A DNA stretch of 64,000 nucleotides, from positions 1-64,000 of the forward strand of contig JAYVIV010000035.1 in assembly GCA_043769985.1 (NCBI GenBank). The letters are read 5' to 3'. This DNA comes from Arcicella sp043769985. Lineage in GTDB: Bacteria; Bacteroidota; Bacteroidia; Cytophagales; Spirosomataceae. Under the pieces are notes generated by a model that saw only the letters and a list, made by a program, of their open reading frames with translations, did not search any database and was not told the DNA's origin. The translations under genes and the position numbers were made by a program. Within the stretch, counting starts at the first letter, position 1. Every line of letters starts with the position of its first letter. Shown here piece by piece: positions 7,362-16,473 of this stretch.

Positions 7362-9992
7362 ATGCTTAAAAAATCTTACATCTTTCCACTTTTAATTTCT
7401 ATTCTTTTGCCTTTAACAGTCTTTGCGGGAGGAATAAAAGGCATTATCAAAAATACCAAAGGAGAACACCTTTCTTTTGCTTCAATCATCGTAAAAGGGT
7501 CATCAAGGGGAACTATGGCAAATGATGATGGAGCTTATGAATTATCCTTAGAAAAAGGCACTCACACGATTATTTTCCAGTATTTGAGTCATAAAACCTT
7601 GGAAAAAACGGTTGAAATTGGTTCGGAATATCTCGTTTTAAATCCAGTTTTAGAAGAACAATCTGTTGCCTTGAATGAGGTAAGATTCTCTGCAAAGGCT
7701 GAAGACCCTGCTTATACCATCATGCGAAAGGCAATTTCGATGGCTCGGTTTAAAGTCTTGGAATTAGATGCCTACACCGCCCGAACTTACGTAAAAGGAA
7801 CGGCAAAAGTGAATGAAGTTTCGGGATTGATGAAAATGCTGGCAGGCAAAAAAATCGAAAAAGAAACAGGTTTGAAAATCGGTCAAGTTTATGTGATTGA
7901 ATCTATCAACGACATCAATTTCAAACAACCCTCAAATGTTAAAGAAAAAGTAGTTTCTGCCAGAAATAATCTACCAAAGCAATTGCAAGACCAAGGGGCA
8001 AATTTTATCACCGTTTCACGAACAAATTTTTATAGCCCAAAATCATTTGGGGACATGATTTCGCCATTATCTCCCTCAGCTTTAGCGTATTATAAGTTCA
8101 AATATGAAGGTGATTTTACTGAAAACGGACAAATTGTCAATAAAATTCGTGCAATACCAAAAGCTCAAGGTGAAAATGTTTTTAGCGGGGTGATTAATAT
8201 CATTGAGGATTCGTGGTATATCCACAGTTTAGATTTGAAGTTTAAGGACGATAATACATCAAATGCAATAAAGGTAATTTACGCTCCATTCAAAGAAGTT
8301 TGGTTGCCAGTCAGTTACGCCTTTAGGTCCGATTTTGATGCTTTTGGTTTTAATGGATCTTTCAATTACGTGACAAATGTGAGGAATTATAACGTTTCAG
8401 TAAATGAAAAATATCATCAAAAACCTGTGGTTATCGACGAGAAAATTGATAAAGCCGAGGCAATAGCTTTGAAAAGTGAGAAAGTAAATGCTAAAACTTC
8501 CCTAAAACAAAAAGAAATTACTCGTAAACAATTAGAAAAATTCTTAAAGTCATCAGAAAAAGAGGATAAAAAAGAGCGGAAAACAAAAGGAGAAGACGTT
8601 GCATTAGTACGTTCATACAGTATTGAGGTCGATACTCTATTCAAAAAAAGAACACCTGATTTTTGGAACAATGAAAGACAAGTGCCACTAACTGATTACG
8701 AAATAAAGGGTTATGCTCAAGCTGATAGTATCACAAAAGCAAATGAAGGACAATATAAAAAAGATTCTATCAAAAATTTACCCGACTTTAAAATCGCTCA
8801 CATCATCTCTGGGAAAACGTATAATTATGGAAAAAGGGATGATTTGTATAGTTTTTATCCACGTTCATTGACTTATACTTCACCGCTCGCCCAAATTCCT
8901 TTGTTGGATTTTGTGAATACCGTTGACGGCTACTATTTACAGGCTGGAATAAAATATGAAACCAGAAATAAACTCATAAACAGAACTTCCCTTTTTGCGG
9001 ATGTGAGATATGCCATCGGGCGGGAAGCACTCAATTTTAACGTTGGTTATTCTAATTTTCAGATAAAAAAGAACCAAACTTTTGAGATTAAAGCTGGAAG
9101 AAATATTCAACAGTTTAACGCCAATAATCCTATCTCCACCTTCATAAATACGGTTTATACGATGCTGGGAGAGGAAAATTACATGAAAATATTTCAAAAA
9201 GATTTTGCGTCTTTTGAATATCGAAAAAGATTTTCTCCCTTATTCGTTGGGGTGTTAGGAGTCGAATACGCAAAACGAAAAGAATTACAAAATGTAACAA
9301 ATTTCAAACCTTGGATTAATGCAAAAGATAAAGCGTTTACTTCAAATCAACCAAATATAATCGAATTAAATGATGAAAGATTTGTTAATCCTGAGGCTCT
9401 TGTAGTTGACGTGGAGTTGGCATTCAGACCATTCGCCAAAAAAGGAGAGTTCAATGGTAGAGAATATTCAATCAACAGTGGCAATCCAAATTTCAGAATT
9501 AAAAGTACTAATGGACTACTTTCAAACGGCAATTATTCAAGGCTTCAAGCCAGTTATGAACAGATTTTTGAATTAGAGAAAGTTGGAGATTTGCATATTT
9601 TAGCAAATTATGGTGGATTTTTGAAAGCCCCGATTTACTTTTCAGATTTTCGTCATTTTAATGGAAATGAGACAATCTTACGGTCATTTAGTTTCAATGC
9701 TTTCAGAAATTTGAGTTATTGTAATCACTCAACGAAAGGAAATTATTTGGAAATCTTTGCGGCTAATGATTTTCAGAAATTTCTTTTAACCCAAATTACT
9801 CCATTGAGAATTTACGGACTGAAAGAGTCAATTTTTGCCAATTATTTGAACGTGCCAAATCAAAATTTCAATTATGTAGAAATTGGCTACGGAATTTCTG
9901 GGATTTTGAAATTCTTGGGCTTAGAAGTTGTTGGGAACTTCGTGAATGGACAATATGGTTCTACGGTTTTGAGGGTAAAATTGAACCGGTAA
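7362..9992 (+). CDS. DUF5686/carboxypeptidase-regulatory-like outer membrane protein
   Basis: The 876-residue protein starts with a signal peptide (1-22, ending VFAGG). Residues 23-105 form a carboxypeptidase D regulatory-like domain (GIIKNTKGEHLSFASIIVKG, then the DGAY turn), as on many Bacteroidota outer membrane proteins. The rest fits DUF5686, a large domain with a lysine-rich mid-segment (about 350-410) and a C-terminal half of alternating beta strands likely to form an outer membrane barrel. No TonB box or plug is obvious, so it is not a classical TonB receptor. Function is unknown. It stands alone on the plus strand and is followed by a 97-bp palindrome. Confidence 0.82.
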   Translation: MLKKSYIFPLLISILLPLTVFAGGIKGIIKNTKGEHLSFASIIVKGSSRGTMANDDGAYELSLEKGTHTIIFQYLSHKTLEKTVEIGSEYLVLNPVLEEQSVALNEVRFSAKAEDPAYTIMRKAISMARFKVLELDAYTARTYVKGTAKVNEVSGLMKMLAGKKIEKETGLKIGQVYVIESINDINFKQPSNVKEKVVSARNNLPKQLQDQGANFITVSRTNFYSPKSFGDMISPLSPSALAYYKFKYEGDFTENGQIVNKIRAIPKAQGENVFSGVINIIEDSWYIHSLDLKFKDDNTSNAIKVIYAPFKEVWLPVSYAFRSDFDAFGFNGSFNYVTNVRNYNVSVNEKYHQKPVVIDEKIDKAEAIALKSEKVNAKTSLKQKEITRKQLEKFLKSSEKEDKKERKTKGEDVALVRSYSIEVDTLFKKRTPDFWNNERQVPLTDYEIKGYAQADSITKANEGQYKKDSIKNLPDFKIAHIISGKTYNYGKRDDLYSFYPRSLTYTSPLAQIPLLDFVNTVDGYYLQAGIKYETRNKLINRTSLFADVRYAIGREALNFNVGYSNFQIKKNQTFEIKAGRNIQQFNANNPISTFINTVYTMLGEENYMKIFQKDFASFEYRKRFSPLFVGVLGVEYAKRKELQNVTNFKPWINAKDKAFTSNQPNIIELNDERFVNPEALVVDVELAFRPFAKKGEFNGREYSINSGNPNFRIKSTNGLLSNGNYSRLQASYEQIFELEKVGDLHILANYGGFLKAPIYFSDFRHFNGNETILRSFSFNAFRNLSYCNHSTKGNYLEIFAANDFQKFLLTQITPLRIYGLKESIFANYLNVPNQNFNYVEIGYGISGILKFLGLEVVGNFVNGQYGSTVLRVKLNR

Positions 9993-10007
9993 ATTTCACT
10001 CTACTTT

Positions 10008-10104
10008 TGTCTGAATTTGGATTTACGGGATTGAAGGATTTTTTGGATTATTATTCGAATAAAATCCAAAAAATCCTTCAATCTGACGAATCCGAATTCA
10101 GACA
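10008..10104. repeat. Palindromic repeat family A, copy 1
   Basis: The ends TGTCTGAATTTGGATT (10008-10023) and AATCCGAATTCAGACA (10089-10104) pair with one mismatch. Inside, a perfect 21-bp pair (10029-10049 with 10063-10083) is built from GGATT words. The same terminal 16-17 bases bound elements at 33483-33577 and 35815-35912. It lies exactly between two convergent gene ends (DUF5686 and menE) and could also act as a terminator. Confidence 0.85.
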
Positions 10105-10106
10105 GA

Positions 10107-11153
10107 TTAGTTCAAACAGTTTCTTACAACTATTTTTTTATCAATTTTACCAGTCGGTAATTCCATGAATTTTTCAAAAAAATATATCTTCTTTGGTATT
10201 TCGTATTTTGATAAAACTGATTGAATATTTTTCAAAAACTTCGCTTTAATTTCAATACTTACCTCATCTCCTTCCATAAATAAAACTAATTTTTGCCCCA
10301 ACTTTTCATCTGGAATTCCATACGCAAAATATCGTTTTACGTTTAATATCTTAATTTCATTTTCAATCAGTTTTTCTACTTTTTCCAACTGAATTTTCAC
10401 CCCTCCACTGTTGATTATATTGTCAAACCTTCCTATAAGTTTAAATTCTTTTTCATTAATTATTTCAACAATATCATTCGTTTGAATCAATATATTATCA
10501 CTTGCTTCGGCAATAATATTTAAGCATTTTCTTTCGTCAATTCCAATATTTACGCCCTCTAAAACCTGAAATCTATCGCTTTTATTTTGTCCATTAAGAC
10601 GTTTGATGGCAATGTGAGATACGGTTTCAGTCATCCCATAAGTGCTAAAAACGGAAACATTCAAATTTTTGATATTATTTTCTAAAACCTCATTTACGGC
10701 CGCTCCACCTACAATTATGGCTTTTGCTTGATTCAAAATCACTACATTTCTTTCATCATTTAGAATATTTTGAAGTTGCAAAGGCACAAAAGCGTAGAAA
10801 TCGAAAGTGTTATTTCCTACATCATTTAAAGGATTACCAGAAGGCTCAATGACTGTAAGTTCTAAACCCAATTCCATTCCCCTTACGAGCATCATAATAC
10901 CCGCAATATATTCTACATTCAAGCAAACCAATGCTTTATCACCTTTAGTCAAGTCAAAAGTTTTTCCCGTTAATTTTGCACTTGCAATCATCTGATTTCG
11001 AGTCAGCTTAATTAACTTAGGATCACCCGTTGAACCAGAAGTTTTGAGCATAAATTCTTGCTGACCAGAAAGCCATTTTTGACAAAAATCAATCACTTTT
11101 TGTTCATATTCAGAAGCAGGAATTGGAAGACTTTGGAAATTATTTATTTGCAT
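10107..11153 (-). CDS. menE: o-Succinylbenzoate--CoA ligase (AMP-binding)
   Basis: MenE activates o-succinylbenzoate with ATP and CoA in menaquinone synthesis, making the substrate chain that leads to MenB. The 348-residue protein is a short ANL-superfamily member: the P-loop-like TSGSTGDPKLIKLT motif is near the N terminus, STYGMTETVSH is the A5-type adenylate motif, and LIGRFDNIINSGGVKIQ carries the hinge and A8 motif. The C-terminal lysine is in PTGKIDKK. Its short length is usual for Bacteroidota MenE. I take the ATG at 11153 rather than one 21 bases earlier because it directly precedes the conserved part. menB is 1.4 kb away in this window, on the other strand. Confidence 0.85.
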   Translation of the reverse strand: MQINNFQSLPIPASEYEQKVIDFCQKWLSGQQEFMLKTSGSTGDPKLIKLTRNQMIASAKLTGKTFDLTKGDKALVCLNVEYIAGIMMLVRGMELGLELTVIEPSGNPLNDVGNNTFDFYAFVPLQLQNILNDERNVVILNQAKAIIVGGAAVNEVLENNIKNLNVSVFSTYGMTETVSHIAIKRLNGQNKSDRFQVLEGVNIGIDERKCLNIIAEASDNILIQTNDIVEIINEKEFKLIGRFDNIINSGGVKIQLEKVEKLIENEIKILNVKRYFAYGIPDEKLGQKLVLFMEGDEVSIEIKAKFLKNIQSVLSKYEIPKKIYFFEKFMELPTGKIDKKIVVRNCLN

Positions 11154-11286
11154 ATTTTTAAATTTTAAAATCAATTTCTAAAAATTTCTATGCTTCCTAT
11201 ATTACCTAAGTGGTCGCAAAAAAACACTCAAAGAAAACACCTTTATTTGGCATTATCATTGAGTGCATATTTTTAATGAAGTGAAT

Positions 11287-11793
11287 TTATGATACTTTTA
11301 AAATATTTTTTGCACTATCGAAAATTGCATTATACTTTTTCAATGCCATTGCTGCAGGTCCATTGGTCACAGTTCCAGAGCCATCAAATATTGACCCGTG
11401 ATTGTTGCATTTAAAGGTGGAATTGTCCGCAATAAAATCGACCGTAGTTCCTTGATGGGTACAAGCCTTCTCAACGACTAAAAAATCTCCTGTTTTTGTT
11501 CTTGCAACTATAACATCACCTGTCACAACTGCTTGCCCATTTGTTTTCAATGCTTCGAAATCTGTTTTAGTAATATCTATGGAAAAATCAATTGCCCCTT
11601 TTGACAAAGAATTATTACCCGTTAAACCAGATACTGTTACAGTTCCACCGCCAGTACTTGGGGGAATGGGAGCAGGTGGTGGTATAACCGCTGGTACTGG
11701 ATCAGTGGCTTTAGTACAGCCACTCATACAATTCTGAAGTATAATTGCACCTACGCTTATTCCAACAAGATTTAGAAATTCTTTACGTTCCAT
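11287..11793 (-). CDS. Rieske 2Fe-2S lipoprotein
   Basis: This 168-residue protein carries a Rieske 2Fe-2S domain: C111-T-H113 in KACTHQG and C129-N-N-H132 in CNNHGSIFD supply the two Cys and two His ligands. The N terminus is hydrophobic with lipobox-like cysteines at 22 and 26, followed by a proline/glycine-rich linker (about 33-50), so it is probably an envelope-anchored electron carrier. The domain lacks the disulfide cysteines of bc1-type Rieske proteins (the second box is CNNHGS rather than CPCHGS), so it is more like a ferredoxin or the small Rieske proteins seen in this phylum. It lies between menE and menB, but a link with quinone metabolism is only positional. Confidence 0.88.
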   Translation of the reverse strand: MERKEFLNLVGISVGAIILQNCMSGCTKATDPVPAVIPPPAPIPPSTGGGTVTVSGLTGNNSLSKGAIDFSIDITKTDFEALKTNGQAVVTGDVIVARTKTGDFLVVEKACTHQGTTVDFIADNSTFKCNNHGSIFDGSGTVTNGPAAMALKKYNAIFDSAKNILKVS

Positions 11794-12096
11794 AATACAG
11801 ATATTTTAAGATTTAATTTGAGTCAATATGTAAGCAATACTTTCAAACAATACAAAAGGTTGCGTTCATAAAATAGTAATTTCGTGTCTTCGTTAAACAA
11901 AGAAATAGTTACATAGTTTAGTAAATATGATAATTAGATTTTTTTTCCCAATTTTCAATGATTTTTATTTATAAAAGACAATTGTTCTAATAATTGCATA
12001 CATTACGGATTAAATATCCAATTTAATTCTATTCACTAATTATAATCTCTAAATATATTAATTTTGTGAGATAATTTATCATTTCAAATATTCAAA
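11794..12096. other. AT-rich intergenic region, likely divergent promoters
   Basis: This 303-base gap between the divergent Rieske and DUF2452 genes has no open frame worth calling. A TAATTTTG word at 12059-12066 matches the Bacteroidota -7 consensus TAnnTTTG and lies 30 bases before the DUF2452 start; no convincing -33 TTG is at the expected distance. Nothing else is recognised. Confidence 0.4.
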
Positions 12097-12552
12097 ATGG
12101 CAGAAGAAGCATTTTTAAATCCAATAAATAAAGATAAAGTAGCCGAGAATCCAGGATTACTCCCTTACGCACACACTGCGGGAGGTGCAATTGTTCGCCC
12201 TGAAGACATGGGAAAAGTCAAGGGGCGTTCTGTATTAGCGATGCGACAGCAAACCGACCGTCAGATGAACCAATTGTATGAGCAAATGGAGGTTTTGGCG
12301 AGGCAGGCAAAATTATTAGCACAACGGAAAGAAATTTCAGAGCGGATTTATGATGCTGCCATGGGTTTTGAACCAATCATAAATGAAACATATTATATGT
12401 ACGAACGAGATACAGGTGAAGATTTACTATCTTTGGTTGCTCCAAATGAATGGGGACGGTCTTTTAAATACAGTCGTTTTTTAGCAAAATGCCTTCTTTT
12501 AGCTGACCACACTTGGGATGTAGATTATAATGAAGAGGCTTATAATGATTAA
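12097..12552 (+). CDS. DUF2452 domain protein
   Basis: The 151-residue protein matches what I know of DUF2452, a family of small cytoplasmic proteins of unknown function found mainly in Bacteroidota. Typical marks are the N-terminal NPGLLPYAHTAGGAIVRPED segment, a central long helix rich in Gln and Arg (RQQTDRQMNQLYEQMEVLARQA, roughly residues 50-72), and a C-terminal aromatic part with the sequence LVAPNEWG. No catalytic motif is visible. It is followed after 38 bases by menB on the same strand, so both may be on one transcript. Confidence 0.8.
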   Translation: MAEEAFLNPINKDKVAENPGLLPYAHTAGGAIVRPEDMGKVKGRSVLAMRQQTDRQMNQLYEQMEVLARQAKLLAQRKEISERIYDAAMGFEPIINETYYMYERDTGEDLLSLVAPNEWGRSFKYSRFLAKCLLLADHTWDVDYNEEAYND

Positions 12553-12590
12553 CTTTGTCGAAAAATTAACAACAATAACGATTAACTGAT

Positions 12591-13400
12591 ATGTGGGAAA
12601 CCATTAAAGAGTACAAAGAAATACTATTCACCTTCCATGAAGGAATCGCAAAAATCTCTATCAATCGTCCGCAAGTACATAATGCGTTTACGCCTTTGAC
12701 CGTAAAAGAAATGATTGATGCCATGAATATTTGTCGTGATACTGAAAATATTGGCGTAATTATTTTAACAGGAGAAGGAGGAAAAGCTTTCTGTTCGGGT
12801 GGCGACCAATCCGTTCGTGGACATGGTGGCTATGTAGGAGAAGATACAGTTCCAAGATTGAATGTGCTTGATTTGCAAAAGCAAATTCGTTCAATTCCTA
12901 AGCCTGTAATTGCCATGGTGGCAGGTTGGGCTATTGGTGGCGGACACGTTCTTCACGTAGTTTGCGATCTTTCAATTGCCGCTGATAATGCTCGTTTTGG
13001 ACAAACTGGACCAGTAGTAGGTTCTTTCGATGGCGGTTTTGGTGCTTCTTATTTAGCCCGTGTGGTGGGTCAGAAAAAAGCTCGTGAAATCTGGTATTTA
13101 TGTGACCAATACGATGCACAAGAAGCTCGTGAGATGGGATTGGTGAATAAAGTTGTGCCTTTAGAAAAATTGGAAGAAACCACAATTGAATGGTGCAAAA
13201 AGATATTACAAAAAAGTCCATTGTCTCTACGTTTATTGAAATCTTCGTTTAATGCCGAGTTAGATGGTCAGGCAGGAATTCAAGAATTGGCAGGGAATGC
13301 AACTTTGCTTTATTATTTATCAGAAGAAGCAAAAGAAGGAAGAAACGCCTTTGTAGAGAAGCGGAAGCCTGATTTTAGTAAGTTTCCAAAGTTTCCTTGA
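12591..13400 (+). CDS. menB: 1,4-Dihydroxy-2-naphthoyl-CoA synthase
   Basis: MenB closes the second ring of the naphthoquinone by cyclising o-succinylbenzoyl-CoA, the product of MenE. The 269-residue protein is a crotonase-fold enzyme: SGGDQSVRGHGGY forms the oxyanion-hole loop and the flexible A-loop typical of MenB, and AGWAIGGGHVLHVVCDL is the second oxyanion-hole helix. TGPVVGSFDGGFGASYLARVVG contains the aspartate region conserved in MenB, and the C terminus KRKPDFSKFPKFP is the MenB signature tail. Length and motifs leave little doubt. It lies downstream of the DUF2452 gene. Confidence 0.96.
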   Translation: MWETIKEYKEILFTFHEGIAKISINRPQVHNAFTPLTVKEMIDAMNICRDTENIGVIILTGEGGKAFCSGGDQSVRGHGGYVGEDTVPRLNVLDLQKQIRSIPKPVIAMVAGWAIGGGHVLHVVCDLSIAADNARFGQTGPVVGSFDGGFGASYLARVVGQKKAREIWYLCDQYDAQEAREMGLVNKVVPLEKLEETTIEWCKKILQKSPLSLRLLKSSFNAELDGQAGIQELAGNATLLYYLSEEAKEGRNAFVEKRKPDFSKFPKFP

Positions 13401-13422
13401 TTTCTAAGTATAAAACAATCAG

Positions 13423-13504
13423 AACACGATTTATTTAATTATAAAGATTGAAACAGTTTCAAAATGAAACCATTTTCTAAACTTTAAAATAAATAAATTG
13501 TGTT
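13423..13504. repeat. 82-bp imperfect palindrome between convergent genes
   Basis: AACACGATTTATTTAATT (13423-13440) pairs with AAATAAATAAATTGTGTT (13487-13504) at 16 of 18 positions. A second pair, GAAACAGTTTC/GAAACCATTTTC, forms the centre. The AACACGATTT end resembles the element at 3106-3180, suggesting a common family. It sits between the ends of menB and the AraC-type gene and may terminate both. Confidence 0.6.
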
Positions 13505-13515
13505 TTTTCATTTAG

Positions 13516-14418
13516 TTAAAAACTACTCCGAAATTTCAAAGGACTGATTTTTGTATGTTTTTTGAAAAAATTATTAAAATGAGTAACCTCCGTAAAACGT
13601 AGAGAGAAAGCAATTTCAGTGACATTCCACTGACTGTGTTTTAACATAATTTTAGCTTCTTGTAAAATCCTATCAGCAATAATTTCAGTGGTTGTTTTCA
13701 AAGTGGCTTCTTTAATTGCTTTGTTCAAATGATTTACATGAACATTTAATTGATTAGCAAAATCAGATGCTGAACGTAATTTGATGCTCGGATGATTTTC
13801 ATCAATTGGAAATTGGCGTTCTAAAAGTTCCAGAAAAAGGGTAGAAATACGTTGAGCAGCATTTGTTAGCTTATTATCAAATTGGGTTGTAGGATTTATT
13901 TTCATAGCAAAGTGCAACAACTCAAATACTTGATTCCGCAAAAAATCATATTTATGTACATAATCAGAATTAATTTCTTCAAACATTTTTTGGAAAATTT
14001 GTCGCACCTCCATCACTTGCTCATCGTCCAATTCAAATACGTGATTTCCGGAAGATTGAAAAACTGAATATTGACTCACATCACCAAATCTATGAAAAAA
14101 ATATTGATTAAAAATACAATATATCCCGTCATGAATCCTCTCTAAATTTTCACAATTGTAAGGAATAAGAGGATTTGAAAAAAGGAGAGCTTGTTTGTTG
14201 ATAGGAATAACTTTATCTGCATAATTCATGTTGATATTCCCCTCAACGAGCATTATTTTATAAAAATCCCTCCTTTTATATGAAACTGCTTTTGATTTCC
14301 CCGCTTCAATAGGTTCATGTTTGAACACATTGAAATGTCCAATTTCATTTTTAATATTCTCGGGAATCCAATCAAATTTCCGTTTATAAAATTGTTCTAC
14401 TGATTCTGGCTTATCCAT
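13516..14418 (-). CDS. AraC-family transcriptional regulator
   Basis: The 300-residue protein has a variable N-terminal sensing half and a C-terminal AraC DNA-binding half (about 195-300). The latter shows two helix-turn-helix units: SDFANQLNVHVNHLNKAIKE and, after a linker, NVTEIAFSLRFTEVTHFNNFFKK followed by the SPLKFRSSF end, the usual AraC signature. The N-terminal half is cupin-like in pattern. The target and effector are unknown. Its only same-strand neighbour is the outer membrane protein gene ending 37 bases upstream of its start, which is a plausible but unproven partner. Confidence 0.9.
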   Translation of the reverse strand: MDKPESVEQFYKRKFDWIPENIKNEIGHFNVFKHEPIEAGKSKAVSYKRRDFYKIMLVEGNINMNYADKVIPINKQALLFSNPLIPYNCENLERIHDGIYCIFNQYFFHRFGDVSQYSVFQSSGNHVFELDDEQVMEVRQIFQKMFEEINSDYVHKYDFLRNQVFELLHFAMKINPTTQFDNKLTNAAQRISTLFLELLERQFPIDENHPSIKLRSASDFANQLNVHVNHLNKAIKEATLKTTTEIIADRILQEAKIMLKHSQWNVTEIAFSLRFTEVTHFNNFFKKHTKISPLKFRSSF

Positions 14419-14454
14419 AATTTAGAATTATCATATTCAATCAATTTATAATGT

Positions 14455-15213
14455 TCAATATGAGTAAATTAAACTAATATTCCAAACAAAATCTTCACTC
14501 GTAATATTTGACTTAATCTTTTTATTAATAATTGATGATAAAGCCAAAGGAAAATTTTTCTTTGCAACCGTAAATGTGGAGGTGAAATAATACCCATCTT
14601 TCTCAGCTATTTTCAAATAATATAATTGCGGAGATGCCTTCATAAATACTCCATTATTAATTTTAATATTTGTAAAATTACTATTTAATCCTACATAATT
14701 AGTATGTTTAACAGCATCTTCAAGCCCTCTTGCATACAAATAATATAACCCAATATTCACATCCTTTGATAAAAATAACGTTGGATTCAAATCGCCCGCC
14801 CAATATCTTTTAACAGTAATTACATCTCTACTTACCCCATTTTCTGTGATGATAGTATTTCCAAAAACAGTGGAAGGATGCACACCAATACCCATTTTGA
14901 ACTTTTTGCTGTCAGTAACCTTATAACGCAACCAAAAAATAAACGACCACGGTTTTAAGTCCTCTATGGCAAAACGCAGTTGAGGTTCAAAACTAAATTT
15001 CTTTTTTCTGAGTACAAAATCAAAAATCGTTGCGGGTTTTCCCAACGTAAAAGTTGGAATTACTGATATACCCGAATTAGTGATAGTTACTGCCCCATTT
15101 ACAGTAAAATGTGCTTTTGTACTATCAGCTATTTGTGAAAATGAATAATTTGTTAGAGAAAAAAAGAATAAAATTGTTAAGATTTTTTGACCGAGGCTCA
15201 TTTGAATTTTCAT
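14455..15213 (-). CDS. Predicted small outer membrane beta-barrel protein
   Basis: The 252-residue product has a signal peptide (about 1-26, ending NYSFSQ) and then alternating hydrophobic/polar strands such as FSFEPQLRFAIED, WSFIFWLRYKVTD and NVNIGLYYLYARGL-like stretches, ending in the aromatic SLIYSY. A terminal aromatic residue and this pattern are typical of outer membrane barrels of 10-12 strands. I do not recognise a family. It lies upstream of the AraC-type regulator gene on the same strand (37 bases apart), so the two may be co-expressed. Confidence 0.6.
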   Translation of the reverse strand: MKIQMSLGQKILTILFFFSLTNYSFSQIADSTKAHFTVNGAVTITNSGISVIPTFTLGKPATIFDFVLRKKKFSFEPQLRFAIEDLKPWSFIFWLRYKVTDSKKFKMGIGVHPSTVFGNTIITENGVSRDVITVKRYWAGDLNPTLFLSKDVNIGLYYLYARGLEDAVKHTNYVGLNSNFTNIKINNGVFMKASPQLYYLKIAEKDGYYFTSTFTVAKKNFPLALSSIINKKIKSNITSEDFVWNISLIYSY

Positions 15214-15437
15214 TATTATTGATGTTTATTACACTGCAAAATTACTTATATAGTTGTGCTTACATAAACGGATTTCAAAGTAATAATTACGAAAATCAAA
15301 TAATAATAATTCCAAAAACTGCCTTTCCTTCACCAAAAACATGAGGATAATTTATTTAAATTCAAAAATTTCCGAGTTTATACCCGAAAGAAAATATCGA
15401 ACCCTTATTTTTGCGTAAAATCACCAAAACAGAAACC

Positions 15438-16322
15438 ATGCAAATTATTGACGGAAAGGCAACTGCCGATGAAATTAAGAAAGAAATAGCCCTTGAATTG
15501 GCTGAAATAAAGGCTTCGGGTGGAAAAATCCCTCACCTTGTTGCCATTTTAGTCGGAAATAATGGAGCATCTGAAACGTATGTTGCTAACAAAGTAAAAT
15601 CTTGTGAAGAATTAGGTTTTAAATCAACTTTACTTAGATTTGAACCCACTATTTCTGAAGCAGAACTTTTAGAAGAAGTCAAAAAAGTTAATCAGAATGA
15701 TGATATGGACGGCTTAATCGTTCAATTACCTCTCCCCGACCACATCAATCCTGACCGGGTAATGGAAACAATAGATCATAGAAAAGACGTTGATGGTTTC
15801 CACCCAATCAACATTGGACGCATGGCAAAAGGGCTTCCTGCCTACATTTCTGCGACTCCTCAAGGTGTTTTAGATTTGTTGGAAAGGTATAATATTGAAA
15901 CATCAGGCAAACATTGTGTGGTTGTTGGTCGTAGTCAAATCGTAGGATTACCAATGTCAATTTTGATGCAACGAAACACGAAAATTGGCAATTGCACGGT
16001 CACTTTAACGCATTCAAAAACCAAAGATTTAGCGGCTGTTTGTGCCACTGCGGATATTTTGATTGCTGCCTTGGGGCGTGCTGAATTTATTACTGCCGAA
16101 TACGTAAAAGAAGGGGCAGTGGTTATTGATGTTGGCTTAACAAGAGTTGAAGATGCATCGAAAAAATCTGGATTTGCCTTAAAGGGAGACGTTAAATTTG
16201 ATGAAGTTGCTCCAAAATGCTCTTTCATTACGCCTGTTCCAAAGGGAGTAGGACCAATGACCATTGTTTCATTAATGAAAAATACGTTACTTTCATCAAA
16301 AGGGATTATATATTCAAAATAG
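15438..16322 (+). CDS. folD: Bifunctional methylenetetrahydrofolate dehydrogenase/cyclohydrolase
   Basis: FolD interconverts 5,10-methylene- and 10-formyl-tetrahydrofolate in the cytoplasm, supplying one-carbon units for purines and formyl-methionine. The 294-residue protein has the active-site segment SETYVANKVKSCEELG, with the catalytic Tyr and Lys, the QLPLPDHI signature, and the cofactor-binding VVGRSQIVGLPMSILM loop; the end has the PVPKGVGPMTI signature. I start it at the ATG at 15438, since the family begins with a short MQIIDGK-like strand; an in-frame TTG lies 27 bases upstream. It stands alone, with a 150-base gap before prs. Confidence 0.97.
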   Translation: MQIIDGKATADEIKKEIALELAEIKASGGKIPHLVAILVGNNGASETYVANKVKSCEELGFKSTLLRFEPTISEAELLEEVKKVNQNDDMDGLIVQLPLPDHINPDRVMETIDHRKDVDGFHPINIGRMAKGLPAYISATPQGVLDLLERYNIETSGKHCVVVGRSQIVGLPMSILMQRNTKIGNCTVTLTHSKTKDLAAVCATADILIAALGRAEFITAEYVKEGAVVIDVGLTRVEDASKKSGFALKGDVKFDEVAPKCSFITPVPKGVGPMTIVSLMKNTLLSSKGIIYSK

Positions 16323-16407
16323 CAATATTCTAAGTTAGGTTTTTATAGAATATGCCCAATTTGAGAAAAAACAACGATTTAATGCTTATTTTACGGAAGC
16401 ATTTTTG

Positions 16408-16415
16408 TACTTTTG
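16408..16415 (+). promoter_or_regulatory. Putative -7 promoter box of prs
   Basis: TACTTTTG matches the Bacteroidota -7 consensus TAnnTTTG and is followed by CAG, giving a start point near 16422 and a leader of about 50 bases to the prs ATG. A matching -33 TTG at normal distance is not seen. Confidence 0.5.
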
Positions 16416-16473
16416 CAGAAAATTTACCGAACGAACATTTGAAATCCGAGAGAAAATACAACTCTCTTAAATT

